DNA of 64,000 nt from Scopulibacillus_A cellulosilyticus (lineage in GTDB: Bacteria; Bacillota; Bacilli; Bacillales; Sporolactobacillaceae): the NCBI RefSeq assembly GCF_042665295.1, contig NZ_JBHTCO010000044.1, positions 94,111 through 158,110 of the forward strand, read 5' to 3'. Below, piece after piece: positions 60,881 to 64,000 of the stretch. A program made the translations under genes and the position numbers. The notes beneath the pieces are model-generated. The model was not told where the DNA came from. It made no database searches and saw only the letters and a program-made list of their open reading frames with translations. Within the stretch, counting starts at the first letter, position 1, and every line of letters begins with the position of its first letter.

Positions 60881-62763
60881 TATGCATTAACTAATTGAAG
60901 ATGATCGATAGTGATCGATTTTTCAATATAAATTTGATGCCAGATCATGAAGACAAGGACTGTCCAAATTTTACGGCTGTTATCCCTTTTCCCATTCTTA
61001 TGATCTTCTAAAAGCTTCAAGACATAGGATTTATTAATAAATTCATCTGTTTGACTGTCACGGATGATATTTTTTGCCCAATCGTATAATTCATCTTTTA
61101 ACCACACACGGATTGGAACAGGGAAGCCAAGTTTCTTTCTGTAAAGAATTGAATCAGGAACAATTCCCCTCATAGCCTCACGTAAAGCGAATTTTGTAGT
61201 CTTTTCCGCAGTTTTTATGGAAGAAGGAATCGTTGAGGCTACATTAAATACCTCTTTATCAAGGAACGGAACCCGCAATTCCAATGAATGAGCCATTGTC
61301 ATCCGGTCGGCTTTGACTAAGATATCTCCTCTAAGCCAAGTATGCATATCAATATATTGCATTTTTTCAACATCTTGATATGATGCTGCACGTTGATAAA
61401 TCGGCGAAGTAATATCTGTAAAATGTCTTGTAACCTGATGTGTCTTTAAGACGAATTTCTTTTCATCCTCATTAAACATAAAGGCATTGCCTATATATCT
61501 CTTTTGCATTGGCGTACAACCGCGCATAATATAACTTTTCCCTTTAACATCTTCAGGAAGCATTTGAGCGGCTTTCTTTATCATATATCTGCCTGGTGCA
61601 GGAATCTTATTAAACCAATTTAAAGCAAGCGGTTCACGGTAAATATTATATCCTCCGAATAACTCGTCAGCCCCTTCACCGGACAGCACAACTTTAACAT
61701 GCTTGCTTGCTTCTTTTGCAACAAAATATAATGGGATGGCAGCAGGGTCTGCAACAGGATCGTCCATGTGCCAAATAATTTTAGGCAATTCGTTAACAAA
61801 GGCTTCAGGAGTGATAACCGTATGTATGTTTTCTACTCCAAGCTTTTCTGCAGAATCCTTTGCAATGTCAATCTCGCTGTATCCTTCACGTTCAAATCCG
61901 ACTGTAAAAGTTTTGATCGCCGGATGGAATTCTTTAGCTAATGCAACAATGCTTGTAGAATCAATGCCGCTGGATAAGAAAGCACCAACCGGTACATCAC
62001 TGCGCATGTGAATTTTTACAGAATCCCTTAAAACATTGCGAATTTTTTGCTTTGCTTCATCAAGTGTCTGCTTAACAGGATGAAATTCCGGTTTCCAATA
62101 AGCTTTTACTTTGAGGTCATCACCGACTTTTTTCTTTAAATAATGACCTGGTTCTAATCGTTTAATGGACTCAGCCATGGTATAAGGTTCCGGAACAAAT
62201 TGGAAAGTAAGGTAATGTTGAAGCGCAGCTTGTGATACTGGGTCAGTGTCTTTTCCAACCAATAGACTTTTCTTTTCGGATGCAAAAAATGTTCCATCTT
62301 CAGTTTCCATAAAATAAAATGGCTTAATGCCAAAAGGATCTCTTGCAGCATAAAGTTCTTTCTCTTGCTTATCCCAAATGACAATGCCGAACATACCGCG
62401 AAGGTCTTTGAAAGCTTCTTCTCTTTTATCAGTAAAAAGCGCTAAAATGACTTCAGTATCGGATGTTGTTGCAAATTGGTATCCTTTATCTTCTAACGTC
62501 TTTTTCAATTCAAGATAGTTATAAATTTCTCCATTAAAAATAATATGATAACGATCATTTTCGTACGAAAGCGGTTGGTGTCCACCTTCTAAATCTATGA
62601 TGCTGAGCCGCCTGAAACCTAATTGAACAGTATCATCTGTATAAAATCCATCATCATCAGGACCCCTATGAGTAATGATCGCTGTTCTTTCAGGCATTAA
62701 ATTCTGGTCATGATCATCCGGCTTTAATAATTTATTTGAAATATAACCAACAAATCCGCACAC
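60880..62763 (-). CDS. asnB: glutamine-hydrolysing asparagine synthetase AsnB
   Basis: A 627-residue two-domain enzyme (B. subtilis AsnB 632). The N-terminal glutaminase must expose Cys2, which fixes the start at GTG 62763 (then TGC GGA TTT), 8 bases after AAAGGGG. Glutaminase blocks RGPDDDG, GFRRLSIIDLEGG and FNGEIYNY are followed by the synthetase ATP loop LSSGIDST and SGEGADELFGGYN. It makes asparagine from aspartate, glutamine and ATP. The leader of about 100 nt can form competing hairpins, suggesting post-initiation control. Confidence 0.95.
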   Translation of the reverse strand: MCGFVGYISNKLLKPDDHDQNLMPERTAIITHRGPDDDGFYTDDTVQLGFRRLSIIDLEGGHQPLSYENDRYHIIFNGEIYNYLELKKTLEDKGYQFATTSDTEVILALFTDKREEAFKDLRGMFGIVIWDKQEKELYAARDPFGIKPFYFMETEDGTFFASEKKSLLVGKDTDPVSQAALQHYLTFQFVPEPYTMAESIKRLEPGHYLKKKVGDDLKVKAYWKPEFHPVKQTLDEAKQKIRNVLRDSVKIHMRSDVPVGAFLSSGIDSTSIVALAKEFHPAIKTFTVGFEREGYSEIDIAKDSAEKLGVENIHTVITPEAFVNELPKIIWHMDDPVADPAAIPLYFVAKEASKHVKVVLSGEGADELFGGYNIYREPLALNWFNKIPAPGRYMIKKAAQMLPEDVKGKSYIMRGCTPMQKRYIGNAFMFNEDEKKFVLKTHQVTRHFTDITSPIYQRAASYQDVEKMQYIDMHTWLRGDILVKADRMTMAHSLELRVPFLDKEVFNVASTIPSSIKTAEKTTKFALREAMRGIVPDSILYRKKLGFPVPIRVWLKDELYDWAKNIIRDSQTDEFINKSYVLKLLEDHKNGKRDNSRKIWTVLVFMIWHQIYIEKSITIDHLQLVNA

Positions 62764-62790
62764 AATGATTGCCCCTTTCTTTAGGTGCGT

Positions 62791-62862
62791 GTTCAAAAGA
62801 GACCTTTTGAACATCTTCTTTAAGCCTAATTTGTAATAAACTTAGGCATCATCCCTAAGTTT
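62791..62862 (-). promoter_or_regulatory. asnB leader with alternative hairpins
   Basis: Minus strand order: AAACTTAGG (62854-62862) pairs with CCTAAGTTT (62838-62846), 9 bp. The overlapping GCCTAA (62842-62847) can instead pair with TTAGGC (62824-62829). A third stem GTTCAAAAG/CTTTTGAAC (62791-62812) precedes the ribosome site. Two mutually exclusive stems in a short leader are the classical layout of an attenuator or translational switch, though no T run follows. Confidence 0.55.
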
Positions 62863-62870
62863 ATCACTCA

Positions 62871-62898
62871 GATATACACTTGCCTAGTTTTTTATCAA
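62871..62898 (-). promoter_or_regulatory. asnB promoter
   Basis: Minus strand -35 TTGATA (62893-62898), 16-bp spacer, extended -10 TG-TATATC (62871-62876). Transcription would begin close to 62864, at the base of the first leader hairpin. Confidence 0.6.
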
Positions 62899-62978
62899 TT
62901 TTATTTTGATATACCTGTAAGGATTTGTTTATTCACTATATAAATCGTTTTAACACCGCCTTTTATGATGACTCAATA

Positions 62979-63003
62979 AAGAAAACTTGCCGATTGGCAA
63001 GTC
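62979..63003 (-). terminator. terminator after the minus-strand XRE gene
   Basis: ACTTGCC/GGCAAGT 7-bp stem with loop AATC followed by TTTCTTTATT on the minus strand. Confidence 0.75.
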
Positions 63004-63069
63004 TTAAAAGGCGCAGGAAAACCCGCTTATACTTTCTTAAAGTGTAAAAAATATCTTAGAAATTTTATC

Positions 63070-63294
63070 CTAAGACGATCGCTCGGCTTCTGTAAAAAGT
63101 TCTTCAATAGGAATATTTAATATAAGTGCAACATTAGCTAACATTTCAGCTGAAATTTTACTTTTTCCGGTTTCCAGGTAATAGTATCCGTTTGGACTTT
63201 TGAACCCCAGTTTTTTTGACATTTCATTAAGCGACATTTTAGTAGCTTTGCGGCATTCTTTCATTTTGCTTAAATTAACGTCAAGTTTTTTCAT
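63070..63294 (-). CDS. XRE-family DNA-binding protein, 74 aa
   Basis: A single Cro/C1-type helix-turn-helix (MSLNEMSKKLGFKSPNGYYYLETGKSKIS) with no effector domain. ATG at 63294 follows CAAGGTG. It is transcribed away from a second XRE gene, with a 25-bp palindromic element between them, the layout of a small repressor pair such as in prophages or plasmids. No other phage gene is nearby. The target is unknown. Confidence 0.85.
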   Translation of the reverse strand: MKKLDVNLSKMKECRKATKMSLNEMSKKLGFKSPNGYYYLETGKSKISAEMLANVALILNIPIEELFTEAERSS

Positions 63295-63312
63295 AATATC
63301 ACCTTGCCATAA

Positions 63313-63337
63313 TGGTAATTTTGTAATAATTTTACCA
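63313..63337. promoter_or_regulatory. palindromic operator candidate between the XRE genes
   Basis: TGGTAA-N13-TTACCA, flanked by further AT symmetry, lies 19 bp upstream of the minus-strand XRE gene and within the divergent promoter region. It suits binding by a dimeric XRE repressor. Confidence 0.5.
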
Positions 63338-63461
63338 ATTTTTTTAGACTAAATCAAACAAATTTATCCTTTTTGGCAATAAAATTCTGATAAAAAAGTA
63401 ATCGTGTTAAAATTTCTGAAAGCATACGTAAAAATAAAAAAACGAAAGGGTGTTTCCTCTA

Positions 63462-63830
63462 ATGGGGAATACACTTGGTTCCAGAATACGTTTACTTCGT
63501 GAAAAGAGCGATCTTTCACAAAAACAACTTGCGGAGCAGCTTAAAATCAGCAATGTTCAGTTGAGCCGTTACGAATCAGGCGACCGTAAACCTGATCCGG
63601 AAATGATTGCTGCATTTGCTGAATTCTTTAAGGTTCCGGCGGATTTCTTATTGGGGTTATCCTCATCTATCGTTCAAGAAAATACCTCAACTTATTTTAG
63701 CCAAAAGGATATTGCATTACTAAAATCTATAAAAAGATCTCCAGAATTGGAATCGTTTATTTATGATCTTTTAAATCATGATGATCTATTACATAAACTT
63801 AAAAAAATATGGATGATTATTAAAGAATAA
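63462..63830 (+). CDS. XRE-family transcriptional regulator, 122 aa
   Basis: N-terminal helix-turn-helix (SRIRLLREKSDLSQKQLAEQL ... SRYESGDRKPDPEMI) and a C-terminal helical part of about 50 residues, probably for dimer formation. It resembles Bacillus SinR/immunity-type repressors in layout. ATG at 63462 lies 11 bases after AAAGGG; a GTG at 63450 overlaps that site. Followed by a strong terminator and then the end of an insertion sequence. Confidence 0.87.
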   Translation: MGNTLGSRIRLLREKSDLSQKQLAEQLKISNVQLSRYESGDRKPDPEMIAAFAEFFKVPADFLLGLSSSIVQENTSTYFSQKDIALLKSIKRSPELESFIYDLLNHDDLLHKLKKIWMIIKE

Positions 63831-63870
63831 AAGCAGCAAAGGTATCTTAAATATCCTCTGCTGCTTTTTT
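63829..63870 (+). terminator. terminator after the plus-strand XRE gene
   Basis: AAAGCAGCA/TGCTGCTTT stem with an inner GGTAT/ATATCC pairing and TTTTTT tail. Confidence 0.88.
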
Positions 63871-63873
63871 AAT

Positions 63874-64000
63874 GGTTCTACGTCAAATGTTGGGGTAGGA
63901 GTAATAGCTCCTACTCCTTAACCTAACTGATATGCCATTGATTTATATTGATGATGTAATAAAACACGTAATCGTAAACGATCATAACGCTTAAAACCAA
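63874..64000 (-). mobile_element. end of an insertion sequence, probably ISL3 family (partial)
   Basis: Starting at 63874 the sequence GGTTCTACGTCAAATGTTGG has the look of an ISL3-type terminal inverted repeat. It is followed by a GTAGGAG/CTCCTAC hairpin and, on the minus strand, the last codons of a transposase. Only this end is in the window; the other end and target duplication cannot be checked. It begins directly after the terminator of the XRE gene. Confidence 0.55.
63918..64000 (-). CDS. transposase C-terminus, partial (start outside window)
   Basis: The minus strand reads GFKRYDRLRLRVLLHHQY then a few residues to TAA at 63918-63920. A terminal YGFKRYDxxRxRIL-type motif is typical of ISL3-family transposases. 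Only 26 residues are visible, so the family call rests on this short tail and the neighbouring repeat. Confidence 0.55.
   Translation of the reverse strand, partial: GFKRYDRLRLRVLLHHQYKSMAYQLG

Noticed and set aside
62764..62862. T-box riboswitch before asnB
   Set aside because: No T-box bulge sequence, no terminator/antiterminator pair and the leader is far too short.
1..64000. CRISPR array, rRNA operon, complete prophage or replication origin
   Set aside because: No evenly spaced direct repeats, rRNA sequence, phage structural genes or DnaA-box cluster were seen on either strand.

Overview
The window looks like chromosomal DNA of a low-GC Gram-positive of the order Bacillales (a Bacillaceae or Sporolactobacillaceae-like aerobe). 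Grounds: strong AGGAGG ribosome sites, frequent TTG/GTG starts, intrinsic terminators after most genes, and Bacillus-type gene sets (glpFK/glpD with the antiterminator GlpP, copZ-copA-csoR, ycsF-ycsG-ycsI-kipI-kipA, a LevR-type regulator with a mannose-family PTS, TagF-like glycerophosphotransferase, yugI, asnB). I cannot name the species.

Layout. 1-6.0 kb: a sigma-54-driven mannose-family PTS (IIA-IIB-IIC-IID) followed by a sugar-isomerase (SIS) enzyme cut by the left edge, with its LevR-type activator; this matches fructoselysine/glucoselysine uptake systems. 6.2-10.2 kb: copper efflux (copZ, copA, csoR) plus a Met/His-rich membrane protein whose promoter carries the same CsoR-like box as csoR. 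10.4-17.8 kb: 5-oxoproline operon pxpA - NRAMP-like transporter - ycsI - pxpB - pxpC - accB - accC - IclR regulator. 18.2-19.3 kb: secreted subtilisin. 19.5-26.8 kb: glycerol regulon (glpF-glpK, glpD, glpP) interrupted by a two-component system and the wreck of an ABC exporter. 26.9-38.7 kb: a PucR regulator, small secreted or hypothetical proteins, a dehydrogenase, a lysozyme pseudogene, a peroxiredoxin-like protein, a double-domain TagF-like enzyme and a small membrane protein.

38.8-50.8 kb is the most distinctive block: a catabolic cluster for ectoine and hydroxyectoine. It holds ectoine hydrolase DoeA, EutB and EutC, an M20 deacetylase, an aldehyde dehydrogenase, a homoserine dehydrogenase, a cystathionine gamma-synthase-family PLP enzyme, a PucR regulator and a proline/betaine-type (MHS) transporter. 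The usual DoeD aminotransferase and EutA are not in the cluster, so the steps after diaminobutyrate may differ from the proteobacterial pathway.

51-60 kb: tRNA-Ala(GGC), gene debris, small secreted proteins (one a Cys-cluster/pentapeptide-repeat protein, another with PPC and bacterial Ig-like domains), YggT, a stress-type dehydrogenase, DinB, glucose-6-phosphate isomerase. 60-64 kb: yugI with a long structured 5' leader, asnB with a leader that can form alternative hairpins, a divergent pair of XRE regulators, and the end of an insertion sequence with a transposase tail running off the right edge.

The best candidates for something undescribed are the Gram-positive version of ectoine catabolism, the structured yugI leader, the asnB leader, and the shared CsoR box that places a DUF4396 protein in the copper response.
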